Shown here one piece after another: positions 1 through 8,720 of a stretch of DNA of 36,828 nucleotides. The notes beneath the pieces are model-generated. The model was not told the origin of the DNA, did not search any database, and saw only the letters and a list, made by a program, of their open reading frames with translations. Source of the DNA: an uncultured Bacteroidota bacterium (GTDB taxonomy: Bacteria > Bacteroidota > Bacteroidia > Chitinophagales > Chitinophagaceae). Numbering within the stretch: the stretch's first letter is position 1; each line of letters opens with the position of its first letter. The stretch is from assembly GCA_903875055.1 (NCBI GenBank), contig CAIQUX010000150.1:1-36828 (forward strand), written 5' to 3'. Position numbers and translations under genes: made by a program.

Positions 1-1
1 A

Positions 2-772
2 ACAGAAAAAGGCGAGATCTTATTAGGAGGTTTTTATGCCAAATCACTGATAAAATCTACAGACGGAGCGTTTGTGTTGCAATTGGATAAGTCGGCCAAA
101 ACAACCAGTATCCTCAATGGTGGCTTATTTGAAATTCCAACTGATTTGATTCTTGCCAATACCAGTGGACGCGAGGCACGACAACTCGAGCGCAAGGAGC
201 GCAAGGATGATGAAGGCGATATCGGGGTCGATAACCTGGTGATCCGTTCGATTTATGTGATCAATGATGGAACTATTATGCTGACTGCCGAGCAATATCG
301 CGTGATTACCCGCACCATGACCTACAGTACAGGCAATGGTGGTTTCTCAACGCGCACCACCTATGACACCTATGCCGATGATATCTATGTAATCAGCGCC
401 ACGCCTGATGGTAAAAGCTGGGTTAGAAAGATACCGAAGTCACAGCATAGTAATGATTATTCAGGACCTGAACTTTCATTCAATTCCATCTTCGCGAAGA
501 ACAATTTGTATATATTTTATACCGATAATAAGAAGAACCTCGACTTGGCAAAAAATGAGGCCCCCAAGACCCATCAGCAAGGCCGTGGCGGTTATCTGGC
601 CTGTGTGTCGTTTGATATGAAAGGCGATATGCAGAAACACCTGTTAGGTGAAATCGATGAATTCGAAACCAATTTCTTCATACGACGGTTTGTAAAAGGC
701 GATCACGATAATCTCATTTACACGGCCCGCAAACGCAGGAGAAACTCGATGATATCGATCGGCATACAATAA
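2..772 (+). CDS. Conserved hypothetical protein, C-terminal fragment (5' end outside window)
   Basis: The reading frame is open from the first bases of the window, so the gene starts upstream and only about 256 C-terminal residues are visible. A GTG at position 74 could be read as a start, but the frame continues without a stop before it, so I treat it as internal. The visible part is soluble-looking and rich in beta-strand-type alternation, with no cysteines arranged as a metal site, no transmembrane segment and a basic tail (ARKRRR near the end). I do not recognise a named domain. Proteins with an ending of this type (a 'DHDNLIYTARK'-like C-terminus) occur in Bacteroidota as large hypothetical, probably secreted proteins, but that is only an impression. 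The stop codon abuts the stop codon of the convergent cytochrome gene with no gap. Confidence 0.6.
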   Translation, partial: TEKGEILLGGFYAKSLIKSTDGAFVLQLDKSAKTTSILNGGLFEIPTDLILANTSGREARQLERKERKDDEGDIGVDNLVIRSIYVINDGTIMLTAEQYRVITRTMTYSTGNGGFSTRTTYDTYADDIYVISATPDGKSWVRKIPKSQHSNDYSGPELSFNSIFAKNNLYIFYTDNKKNLDLAKNEAPKTHQQGRGGYLACVSFDMKGDMQKHLLGEIDEFETNFFIRRFVKGDHDNLIYTARKRRRNSMISIGIQ

Positions 773-1723
773 TCAATTTTGATTGCTGATGACCGGTACT
801 GTTTTTAGATACGCATAAATCGCTTTGACTTCATTGTCGCTCAGCAACGTATAGGGTTCCATCGGATAACGGGTAGTTGTACCATCAGGTCTGTGTCCTG
901 TTTTCAACGTGGTCATAAAATCTTGTTCAGAGTATTTGCCTATGCCGCTGGTTTTGTCGAAAGTGATATTTTGGCTTTTCAATACATTGCCTTCCAAATC
1001 GAGCAACGGATTGCCACCTCCGAAGAATCCGACAGATTTTTCAGGATTTATTTCGTTATTGGTTTTGAAATTCTCGGAATGGCATTGGAAACATCCAAGT
1101 ACAGCTGTGGCCAGATACTTTCCTGACGCTACCTGGTTTGTGGAGTCCGGTGCCGTGATGTTTTCCATGAATGGTAATGGTTTCATAGCGACACGACATA
1201 AGAACTTGATAAGAAAAGTCGGTTTGTTTTTCGGTTGTACTTCCTTGGCTGCTTGTACATTCGGTCGGTCTGATTTCAACCAGGCAACCACCGATTCAAT
1301 ATCGGCATCGGCCATCAGCGGGAACTTAGGCATATAGGGTGGCGCATAGCTGCCGTCAGGTTTAATACCGGTTTTTACGAAATAGATGATCTGTCCGTCT
1401 GTCCATTTGCCTATACCTGCTTCCTTGTCCTGGGTTATATTATACGAATGGATATCCCCGAATTCTTTAGGCATATCTAACACCTTTTTGCCAACGAGTT
1501 TGTTATCCGTTCCCATATGGCATTTTACACAAAGCATGGCGGCGATTCGTTCACCCCTTACCACATTGGCGCTGTCTTTGCTCACTTGCAGATTTTTAAG
1601 ATGTTCGCTCATCTCGACTTTATAAGTCGGCAATGCTGAAAATTGGATAAAAGAGCCTGCAATCAACAAAACGGTGGCAAGTAATAGTACCAAATAGAGG
1701 ATGACTTTGATTATTTTTTTCAT
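773..1723 (-). CDS. Membrane-anchored diheme cytochrome c
   Basis: Two class-I cytochrome c domains follow one N-terminal hydrophobic anchor (about residues 4-24). Each has a CxxCH heme-binding motif: CVKCH at residues 65-69 and CFQCH at 211-215. Each is followed by a plausible Met axial-ligand region (YMPKFP near 130 and RYPMEPY near the C-terminus), so two hemes c are expected. The protein should sit on the periplasmic face of the inner membrane and shuttle electrons; its partners are not visible here. An in-frame ATG exists 42 bp upstream (1765), but the start at 1723 places the Lys-rich n-region (MKKIIK) directly before the membrane segment, so I prefer 316 residues. The gene is convergent with the preceding gene and has no obvious operon partner. 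The family (diheme cytochrome c) is well supported; the physiological role is unknown. Confidence 0.85.
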   Translation of the reverse strand: MKKIIKVILYLVLLLATVLLIAGSFIQFSALPTYKVEMSEHLKNLQVSKDSANVVRGERIAAMLCVKCHMGTDNKLVGKKVLDMPKEFGDIHSYNITQDKEAGIGKWTDGQIIYFVKTGIKPDGSYAPPYMPKFPLMADADIESVVAWLKSDRPNVQAAKEVQPKNKPTFLIKFLCRVAMKPLPFMENITAPDSTNQVASGKYLATAVLGCFQCHSENFKTNNEINPEKSVGFFGGGNPLLDLEGNVLKSQNITFDKTSGIGKYSEQDFMTTLKTGHRPDGTTTRYPMEPYTLLSDNEVKAIYAYLKTVPVISNQN

Positions 1724-1922
1724 GAGGAATATTTTTAATGGAATAAAAATATAAAAAGGTTTCAAAAAGTGAAAAGAATCGGCTGAAAAGTTCTGTCGAT
1801 TTGAGTTAAATGGGTTAAGGATTTTTTAGTGAGCAAGGTGTTGTGAAAATTAAGAATGAAAAAATAGACTATCTAAAAGGCTAAGTAGTATTTTCGCCCC
1901 ACAAATACATACTACAGGAACC

Positions 1923-4130
1923 ATGCAAGAAGCTACGCTCGAACAGGCAAAGAAATTAGGCCTCACTGAACCCGAATTTGAAGCCATAAAAAAAGTATTG
2001 GGCCGCACACCGAATTTTACTGAAACTGCTGTGTACAGTGTGATGTGGAGCGAGCATTGCAGTTACAAGAATTCCATCAAGTGGCTCAAGACCCTTCCGA
2101 AAGATGGTTCGAAGGTATTGGCCAAGGCCGGAGAGGAAAACGCCGGTCTGATCGATATCGGCGGTGGCTGGGCCTGTAGTTTCAAGATTGAATCGCATAA
2201 TCATCCGTCTGCCATCGAACCTTTTCAGGGCGCTGCAACCGGTGTAGGCGGTATACATCGCGATATCTTTACCATGGGTGCCCGGCCGATTGCGACACTT
2301 AATTCCTTGCGATTTGGTAATATCAATGATGACAAAACAAAGCACCTGTTGAAAGGTGTGGTGAAAGGAATCAGTCATTATGGTAACTGCTTCGGAGTAC
2401 CTACCGTTGGAGGTGAAGTGTATTTTGAAGATTGCTATAGCACCAATCCCCTGGTGAATGCGATGAGTGTAGGTGTGATGAAAACAGGGAAGACTATTTC
2501 CGCTACTTCGTATGGCGAAGGAAATCCGGTTTTTATCGTAGGTAGTGATACCGGTAAGGATGGTATCGGTGGCGCCAGTTTTGCCAGCGCCGATATCAGC
2601 GAAGACAGTGCCAAGGATTTGCCGGCCGTTCAGGTTGGTGATCCGTTTCAGGAGAAAAAATTATTGGAAGCCTGTATGGAGTTGGCGGAGACAGACAGCT
2701 TCATCGGTATGCAGGATATGGGAGCGGCAGGTATTGCCTGCAGTACCAGTGAGATGAGCGCAAAAGGTGAACATGGCATGGTCATTCATCTCGACAAAGT
2801 GCCTACCCGTCAGAAAAATATGAAGGCATGGGAAATGTTGCTGAGTGAAAGTCAGGAACGTATGCTGATCGTGGTGAAAAAAGGACATGAGAAAACAGTG
2901 ACCGATATATTCGATAAATGGGATATCCATTGTGAGAATATCGGTGAAGTGACCAAAGACCCGATGTTGAAATTTTATATGCATGAGGAACTGGTTGCAG
3001 AGATACCTGCCGAAAGTCTGGTGCTTGGTGGGGGCGCACCGGTGTATGAGCGTGAATACACCGAGCCTTCTTATTTTGCAGAACGGGACCAGTTTTCGAT
3101 CGATACGGTGGCCCTTCCTTCAGATATGAAAGCCGTGGCCGAAAAATTGATCACATTGCCAAACATCGCCAGTAAACGTTGGGTGTATGACCAATACGAC
3201 AGTATGGTAGGCACAGCCAATACCAGCACCAACGCGCCAAGTGACGCTGCCGTAGTTTGGGTGAAGGAAACAGAAAAAGGAATAGCCTGTACGGTAGATT
3301 GTAATAGCCGTTATGTGCATGCCGATCCGAAGACAGGTGGTATGATAGCCGTATTTGAAGCTGCCCGCAACATCGTCTGCAGCGGTGCCTTGCCAAGTGC
3401 CATCACCAATTGCCTGAATTTCGGAAACCCTTATAATCCTGAAGTGTACTATCAGTTTGTCTATGCATTGAAAGGAATGAGTGAAGCTTGTATCAAATTG
3501 GATACGCCTGTCACAGGAGGTAATGTGAGCTTTTATAATCAGTCGCCAGACGGAGCGGTGTACCCGACACCGACGATCGGTATGGTTGGTATCATCGAAG
3601 ATATCAGCAAGCGAATGACGATGGATTTCAAACAGGAAGGCGATGCGATTTATATCATAGGTAAAAGCAAGAATGATATAGGCAGCAGCGAATATCTTCA
3701 TAAACTGATCGGTGTTCATCTGTCACCTGCTCCATATTTCGATATGGACGAAGAGTTTCTGGTGCAGCAGACTGTCCTTCGACTGATTCATGCACAAGTT
3801 ATAGAATCGGCACACGATGTGGCAGATGGCGGCTTGTTTACGGGCTTGGTAGAAAGTGCCAAGCAACGTAATCTTGGTTTCAACTGCACACAATCAGATA
3901 TGTCCATCAGAACTGATGCGTATCTATTTGGCGAAGCCCAAAGTCGTATCGTTGTGAGTGTGAAGAAGGAAAATATCGCAACCTTTGAAAGTATGCTTGC
4001 CGATTGCCCGTTTGAAAAAGTAGGTGAAGTAACTGCTTCAGAAGTGATTATCAATGCTGCCAATTGGGGAAATATTGCTCAATGGAAAACGTCGTATGAT
4101 GAGGCTTTAGAGAAAATAATCAACGGTTAA
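1923..4130 (+). CDS. purL: Phosphoribosylformylglycinamidine synthase subunit PurL
   Basis: This 735-residue protein is the short (small-type) PurL. It performs the ATP-dependent conversion of formylglycinamide ribonucleotide to its amidine in purine synthesis, with glutamine-derived ammonia supplied by separate PurQ and PurS subunits. Family landmarks are clear: the SEHCSYKNS segment near residue 43, an SHNHPSAIEPFQGAATG region near 93, GMQDMGAAG in the first half and TGGNVSFYNQ in the second half, matching the duplicated AIRS-like architecture. The ATG at 1923 is preceded by ACAGGAAC, one of the few purine-rich leaders in this window. No clear TAnnTTTG element is present upstream; a TA-rich stretch around 1886-1896 is the best but weak candidate. 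The stop codon overlaps the stop of the convergent NadR-like gene within one TTAA. purQ and purS are not in the window. Confidence 0.97.
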   Translation: MQEATLEQAKKLGLTEPEFEAIKKVLGRTPNFTETAVYSVMWSEHCSYKNSIKWLKTLPKDGSKVLAKAGEENAGLIDIGGGWACSFKIESHNHPSAIEPFQGAATGVGGIHRDIFTMGARPIATLNSLRFGNINDDKTKHLLKGVVKGISHYGNCFGVPTVGGEVYFEDCYSTNPLVNAMSVGVMKTGKTISATSYGEGNPVFIVGSDTGKDGIGGASFASADISEDSAKDLPAVQVGDPFQEKKLLEACMELAETDSFIGMQDMGAAGIACSTSEMSAKGEHGMVIHLDKVPTRQKNMKAWEMLLSESQERMLIVVKKGHEKTVTDIFDKWDIHCENIGEVTKDPMLKFYMHEELVAEIPAESLVLGGGAPVYEREYTEPSYFAERDQFSIDTVALPSDMKAVAEKLITLPNIASKRWVYDQYDSMVGTANTSTNAPSDAAVVWVKETEKGIACTVDCNSRYVHADPKTGGMIAVFEAARNIVCSGALPSAITNCLNFGNPYNPEVYYQFVYALKGMSEACIKLDTPVTGGNVSFYNQSPDGAVYPTPTIGMVGIIEDISKRMTMDFKQEGDAIYIIGKSKNDIGSSEYLHKLIGVHLSPAPYFDMDEEFLVQQTVLRLIHAQVIESAHDVADGGLFTGLVESAKQRNLGFNCTQSDMSIRTDAYLFGEAQSRIVVSVKKENIATFESMLADCPFEKVGEVTASEVIINAANWGNIAQWKTSYDEALEKIING

Positions 4131-4657
4131 TCGTTTATTAACCCGTCCATAAATTCTCTGGCTATCTGCATTCGTTCGGTTTTGTTTCCTTTGACTACAC
4201 AATAAGGCAACCCGCTTTCCGTCACGATCGTATGATAGACAGAAAAGAAATGTTCACGCAACGCAGGTTCAGGATGTTCACGTAAGGGATCTTCCTTCCA
4301 TGGAAAATCCGGCGAAGTAAGGATGTATCCATCATAGGTACTCCGGTTCATCATCTCAGAAATGGCGGGGTCAAATTCCCCATATTTAAATTCGCTCCAA
4401 ACCTTGATGACATGCAAATCGGTATCACAAAACAAAAATCGATTAGCATCTTTTATAAAATATTCTTCTGAAGCTACTTGTCCTTTAGCGATCTCAAGAA
4501 GGTCATCCTGAACATAAGGTCGATGTAAATTTTCTAAAAAGGTCCTAGCATATTCTTCTACCCAAACGGTGTTGTAAAAGGAAGCAAGTTGTTCGCATAA
4601 GGTAGACTTGCCTGTACTTTCACCACCGATCACCACTATTTTTTTTACGTTGCTCAT
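4127..4657 (-). CDS. NadR-like P-loop ATPase / putative ribosylnicotinamide kinase
   Basis: This 176-residue protein is a compact P-loop kinase. Walker A is GGESTGKST at residues 11-19, followed by the VEEYARTFLE segment and the FCDTDLHVIKVWSEFKYG segment characteristic of the ribosylnicotinamide-kinase half of NadR. The nucleotidyltransferase half of NadR is absent, so this is a stand-alone kinase-like protein. NAD salvage by phosphorylation of nicotinamide riboside is the likely role by family, not proven. Its ATG overlaps the TGA of the upstream PAP2 gene (ATGA, 4654-4657), indicating translational coupling in a two-gene operon. Its stop shares a TTAA with the purL stop on the other strand. 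Confidence 0.75.
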   Translation of the reverse strand: MSNVKKIVVIGGESTGKSTLCEQLASFYNTVWVEEYARTFLENLHRPYVQDDLLEIAKGQVASEEYFIKDANRFLFCDTDLHVIKVWSEFKYGEFDPAISEMMNRSTYDGYILTSPDFPWKEDPLREHPEPALREHFFSVYHTIVTESGLPYCVVKGNKTERMQIAREFMDGLIND

Positions 4658-5280
4658 TCAGATGTCTTACTGGTATATCGTTCAGCAAAATAGTGCTTGA
4701 TCCATTTGTTCGCTTTGTATGTGACCCATGCCGAACCTGCACCCACAATAGCCCCAGCCAGCACATCGCTCGGATAATGCATGCCCAAATGCATACGCGA
4801 ATAGCCGACTGCGCAAGCCCAGGTATATGCAGGAACTACAACATACCACTTTTTGAAATTCAGACTTAACGATGTGGCATCGCAAAACGCATTGGAGGTA
4901 TGTCCAGATGGAAAGGAATAATGCCGCTCACTTTCAAAGGCCTGAAGATACGGATAGGTGACGGCAGGCCGGTCGCGATTAATGATGCGCTTCAATGCAA
5001 ACGTGGTCAATGTGTTGGCTGCTAAGGCAAACGACATATTGACGCCTTTCTCTAATAATTTTCTGTCGTGTTGTATCCATGCAGCCAGACAAACAGCAAC
5101 AGGCATTCCCACACCGATATAACCTTCTGAATTGGAAATAAATTTCATCGGTTCATCCAACTTCGTATTTCGGTTGACATTGATCTGTTTCAATGTATTG
5201 ATATCGAAATTCTGTGCGTTCGTCAGGCTATTGAAAAAAAGCATTGGTAAAGCAAGCAATAAGGAGTAAAATAATTTCAT
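4654..5280 (-). CDS. PAP2-family phosphatase, exported
   Basis: All three motifs of the type-2 phosphatidic acid phosphatase family are present: K-x6-RP at residues 97-105, PSGH at 124-127, and SR-x5-H-x3-D at 161-172. His127 and His168 are the expected catalytic pair. A Sec signal peptide ending near NAQ (residue 23) starts the protein, and hydrophobic helices follow, so the active site should face the periplasm. Substrates in the family include undecaprenyl diphosphate, phosphatidic acid and phosphorylated lipid A; the sequence does not decide between them. The frame extends 15 codons upstream (to 5325), but starting at 5280 puts the signal peptide at the N-terminus. The gene is coupled to the downstream NadR-like kinase by an ATGA overlap and is divergent from the multiheme cytochrome gene with only 43 bp between starts. 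Confidence 0.85.
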   Translation of the reverse strand: MKLFYSLLLALPMLFFNSLTNAQNFDINTLKQINVNRNTKLDEPMKFISNSEGYIGVGMPVAVCLAAWIQHDRKLLEKGVNMSFALAANTLTTFALKRIINRDRPAVTYPYLQAFESERHYSFPSGHTSNAFCDATSLSLNFKKWYVVVPAYTWACAVGYSRMHLGMHYPSDVLAGAIVGAGSAWVTYKANKWIKHYFAERYTSKTSE

Positions 5281-5323
5281 GGACCTGAAGATTAATAAAC
5301 CCGAAGATATATATTTACAGGAC

Positions 5324-7228
5324 ATGAGGGCAGCTGTATTATATAGTTTATTTTTCTTGTCGTTGGTTCTGACATTGGTAAATTGTCATACAGAAGACAA
5401 GAATCCTTATCAGAATGCTAAACCGGGAAAGGCTGATTACGTAGGTATGCAAACCTGCGGGACCTGTCACACTGAAATTTATCGAACTTTCATTCAAACA
5501 GGTATGGGGCAAAGTTGGGGCCTCGCCACCAAGGCAAAATCGGCCGCTGATTATTCTCCTTCTAAAGCATTGGTCTATGATTCCATCAAGGATTTCTATT
5601 ACAAACCTTATTGGGATGGTGACAGCCTTTGTATCCTTGAATTCAGACTGGAAGGAAAAGATACGGTCCACAAACGAATGGAGAAGGTAAGCTATATTAT
5701 CGGTAGTGGACAACATACCAATTCGCATATCATCAACATCAATGGTTATCTGCATCAGGCACCGATCACCTTTTACACACAAAAAGGAAAATGGGATCTG
5801 GCGCCGGGATTCGAGAAAGGAATGAATAGCCGATTCGACCGTAAGATCGAATTGGAATGTATCACCTGCCATAATGGTTACCCTGATTTCGTAGAAGGAA
5901 GTCTGAATAAATACAAGACAGTCAAACTCGGTATCGATTGCGAACGTTGCCATGGACCAGGTAGTTTGCATGTAGCAGCTAAAAAAAGTGGTTTGATGAT
6001 CGATACATCCAAAGAGCCGGATTATACGATTGTGAATCCAAGGAAACTGAGTACTGAGCAACAGAATAATTTATGTCAGCGTTGCCATCTTCAGGGGATT
6101 GCGGTCTTAAATGAGGGCAAGACTTTTTTTGATTATCTGCCTTCGGATCAATTGCATAAAACCGTCAATGTGTTCATGCCGACGTATAGCGGTGAAGAAA
6201 AAAACATGATCATGGCCAGTCATGTCGAACGGATGAAAATGAGCCGATGCTATGTCAACTCCGGCAAGATGAGTTGTATCACCTGTCACAATCCGCATGT
6301 AAGTGTGAAATTCACACCGCAGGAACAATATATAAATGCCTGTAAGAATTGTCACGGGCAAACAAGTCAATGTAAAGAGAAGACTGAAATCAGGAATCTT
6401 AAAAACGACAACTGTATTGAATGTCACATGCCGAAGAACGGTAGTATCGATATACCGCATGTGGCTGTCACGGACCATTTCATTCGCCGCAGTCCACAGG
6501 TTGAAAACAAGAAGGAAATTGTTCGCTTCCTCGGCATGAAATGTTATAATAATGATCATGTTGACGACCAAACCATGGCCCGAGGATTTCTTGAATTCTT
6601 CGAACGATATGAACCCAGTAAACTACTCATCGACAGTGCTTTCAGTTACTTGAAAAAAGCGGATATCGATCTTGATGAGGATGCCGACCATGATGTGATA
6701 CGTGCTTATTTCTTATTGGAGAATTATCCGAAGATCGTATCCTTGACGGCGAAACTAAAAGTTGCCGAAGTCAAGGATGCATGGACTTGTTATCGTATCG
6801 GTGAAGCCTTGCTGAAGGAAAAGAATACCAAACGAAGTATAGAATTTTTGCAACGGGCTGTTTCGTTGAAACCGTATTCCCTTGACTTTCAAAATAAATT
6901 AGGAAGTGCTTATCTGGAGGCCAATAATCTCACACTGGCGAAAAAGACTTTTCAATTCATCGTGAATGAAAATCCGAAATACTCATCTGCCAATAGCAAC
7001 CTTGGTTATATCGCCATGCAGGAAAACAATCTGCCATTGGCGAAGATGCTTTTGCAGAAAGCGGTCATGCTCAATCCTGATCATGTGCAGACGTTGATCA
7101 ATCTGGCGGTGGTCTATCATCAAACCGGTGCCGATATCCTGATCAAGCCGTTGCTGTTTCATGCGTTGAAACTCGAGCCTTCCAATGCGCAGGTTAGAGC
7201 GATGTTGGGCGATATGGAACGTCAGTAA
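5324..7228 (+). CDS. Seven-heme cytochrome c with C-terminal TPR domain, putative lipoprotein
   Basis: Seven CxxCH motifs are visible, at about residues 45-49 (CGTCH), 179-183 (CITCH), 206-210 (CERCH), 251-255 (CQRCH), 318-322 (CITCH), 340-344 (CKNCH) and 364-368 (CIECH), so seven covalent hemes are expected. From about residue 450 to the end (634) the protein switches to tetratricopeptide repeats (for example LGSAYLEANNLTLAKKTFQ). The N-terminus has a hydrophobic signal segment ending in TLVNC, compatible with a lipobox, so a periplasm-facing or surface lipoprotein is likely. An in-frame ATG at 5279 would add 15 polar residues before the signal; the ATG at 5324, preceded by ACAGGAC, is the better start. 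The heme part resembles cytochrome c554-type multiheme modules, and the TPR part probably docks a partner. Electron donor and acceptor are unknown. Confidence 0.85.
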   Translation: MRAAVLYSLFFLSLVLTLVNCHTEDKNPYQNAKPGKADYVGMQTCGTCHTEIYRTFIQTGMGQSWGLATKAKSAADYSPSKALVYDSIKDFYYKPYWDGDSLCILEFRLEGKDTVHKRMEKVSYIIGSGQHTNSHIININGYLHQAPITFYTQKGKWDLAPGFEKGMNSRFDRKIELECITCHNGYPDFVEGSLNKYKTVKLGIDCERCHGPGSLHVAAKKSGLMIDTSKEPDYTIVNPRKLSTEQQNNLCQRCHLQGIAVLNEGKTFFDYLPSDQLHKTVNVFMPTYSGEEKNMIMASHVERMKMSRCYVNSGKMSCITCHNPHVSVKFTPQEQYINACKNCHGQTSQCKEKTEIRNLKNDNCIECHMPKNGSIDIPHVAVTDHFIRRSPQVENKKEIVRFLGMKCYNNDHVDDQTMARGFLEFFERYEPSKLLIDSAFSYLKKADIDLDEDADHDVIRAYFLLENYPKIVSLTAKLKVAEVKDAWTCYRIGEALLKEKNTKRSIEFLQRAVSLKPYSLDFQNKLGSAYLEANNLTLAKKTFQFIVNENPKYSSANSNLGYIAMQENNLPLAKMLLQKAVMLNPDHVQTLINLAVVYHQTGADILIKPLLFHALKLEPSNAQVRAMLGDMERQ

Positions 7229-7279
7229 AGTTTTGACTAAAGTATAGGAAACGTAAACAAAACAAAAAGATTACATCAA

Positions 7280-8692
7280 ATGCATTCAGGATCCGGAAAC
7301 AGCAAGTCAAGTAGAAGCTATCTTTCAATTATATACTTGGTCCTATTTGCATTTCTGACGTTGAATATTGCAAGCAACCTTGGCAAATGGGAACGTAATC
7401 AGATTTTTCATTATGATGTATGTGGTTACCACAATTACTTGCCTGCCTTGTTTATTTATCATGATCTGGCGCATTTCAGATACATTGATTCGATCGAAAC
7501 AAAATATACAATTGCAGATCAGAAACGATATGCGCTATATGATATTCCCAAAACAGGAAAAGTCTGCAATCAATATCCTGTCGGTGTTGCCATTTTTCAG
7601 GCACCATTTTTTCTGATAGCACATGCCCTTTGTCAGAGAGATGGTAAATTTCCCGCAGACGGATACTCAGCTCCTTATCAACATACCACCTTCATCAGTA
7701 CTTGGTTTTATGTGATATTGGGATTGTTTTTTCTGCGTAAATTCTTAGTGGCTTACTTCAACGACATGATAGTATTGCTTGCTTTGATTATCTGTACAAT
7801 CGGTACCAATCTTTATATCTATACCGTGCAGGAGCCCGGACTTTCGCATCCGTATCTGTTCTTCTTGTATGCATGTATACTGTATCTCACAAATCGCCTA
7901 TATCGAAAACCTTCCTGGATGCATGCGATATTACTTGGGATTTGTTTGGGTCTTTGTGCCATCACAAGACCGCTTGATGTGTTGATATTTCTTATACCGC
8001 TGTTTTGGACAACGCCAGGGACTTCAGCATTATCAAAGTTGTCTTTTTTGCTTGAACATAAATATAAACTGCTGGCCTTACTTTTATTTGCGTTGCTGAC
8101 GGTGCTGCCACAACTTGTCTATTGGAAGGAGATGACTGGTGAATGGCTGTATTATTCGTACTCAGAAAAAGATTATTTTCAATTCAAACAATTCAACATC
8201 ATCAAAGGATTATTTAGTTACCGTAAAGGATGGTTTCTGTATTCACCTTTGCTGATACTTGGTTTCATCGGTGCATTGCTGATGTCTCGCAGCAAGGATT
8301 TTAAATTCTATTTCTGGCCCTTTTGGCTGTTTTTTGTTCCCATGATTTTTCTGGTTTTTTCATGGCATATGTGGACCTACGGATGGAGTTTCAGTTGCAG
8401 GGCATTGATGGAAACAATTCCATTGCTCGCATTTCCAATAGCGTTCGTACTGAGTAAACTAAGTTCATTAAAATTGAAGTACATCGTGCCTGCCGGAATC
8501 ATCACCATTTTCTTGCTGGCCTTGTCAGCCTTTCAGATCTGGCAATATGAACAAAATATTTTGCAAGGCGATGCCATGAGCAAAAAATCATACTGGGCCA
8601 TATTCGGCAAAACGAGCATCAACGGCAGCGAACTTGACTCACTGATAAAGGAACAACGAGTCATTGATCAAAAAGAAGGAAATGGCTTGTGA
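7280..8692 (+). CDS. Polytopic membrane protein, GT-C glycosyltransferase-like
   Basis: This 470-residue protein has roughly ten or more hydrophobic helices. After the first helix (about residues 14-34) comes an extracytoplasmic loop with an acidic residue (Asp46 in HYDVCGY), and a later cytoplasmic-side AITRPLD motif. Both are usual in GT-C polyprenyl-phosphate-sugar-dependent transferases of the PMT/ArnT kind. The long loop between about 60 and 115 contains NQYPVGVAIFQAPFF, another pattern seen in this group. Activity cannot be assigned: substrate sugar and acceptor are unknown, and some Bacteroidota homologues carry only hypothetical-protein names. It lies 51 bp after the multiheme cytochrome gene on the same strand and could be cotranscribed, though no functional link is evident. 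It is convergent with ftcD. Confidence 0.55.
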   Translation: MHSGSGNSKSSRSYLSIIYLVLFAFLTLNIASNLGKWERNQIFHYDVCGYHNYLPALFIYHDLAHFRYIDSIETKYTIADQKRYALYDIPKTGKVCNQYPVGVAIFQAPFFLIAHALCQRDGKFPADGYSAPYQHTTFISTWFYVILGLFFLRKFLVAYFNDMIVLLALIICTIGTNLYIYTVQEPGLSHPYLFFLYACILYLTNRLYRKPSWMHAILLGICLGLCAITRPLDVLIFLIPLFWTTPGTSALSKLSFLLEHKYKLLALLLFALLTVLPQLVYWKEMTGEWLYYSYSEKDYFQFKQFNIIKGLFSYRKGWFLYSPLLILGFIGALLMSRSKDFKFYFWPFWLFFVPMIFLVFSWHMWTYGWSFSCRALMETIPLLAFPIAFVLSKLSSLKLKYIVPAGIITIFLLALSAFQIWQYEQNILQGDAMSKKSYWAIFGKTSINGSELDSLIKEQRVIDQKEGNGL

Positions 8693-8693
8693 T

Positions 8694-8720
8694 TTCAATT
8701 CCTTGTAATTGAATTCAATT
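8694..8720. terminator. AT-rich bidirectional hairpin between convergent genes
   Basis: TTCAATT (8694-8700) and AATTGAA (8707-8713) form a 7-bp stem around CCTTGT. A second, overlapping perfect palindrome AATTGAATTCAATT covers 8707-8720. It sits exactly between the stops of the GT-C-like gene and ftcD. The stems are all A/T-rich, so termination is plausible but weak. Confidence 0.3.

Noticed and set aside
3120-3719. 199-residue antisense frame inside purL
   Set aside because: It lies entirely within purL and has a composition typical of reverse-complement reading.
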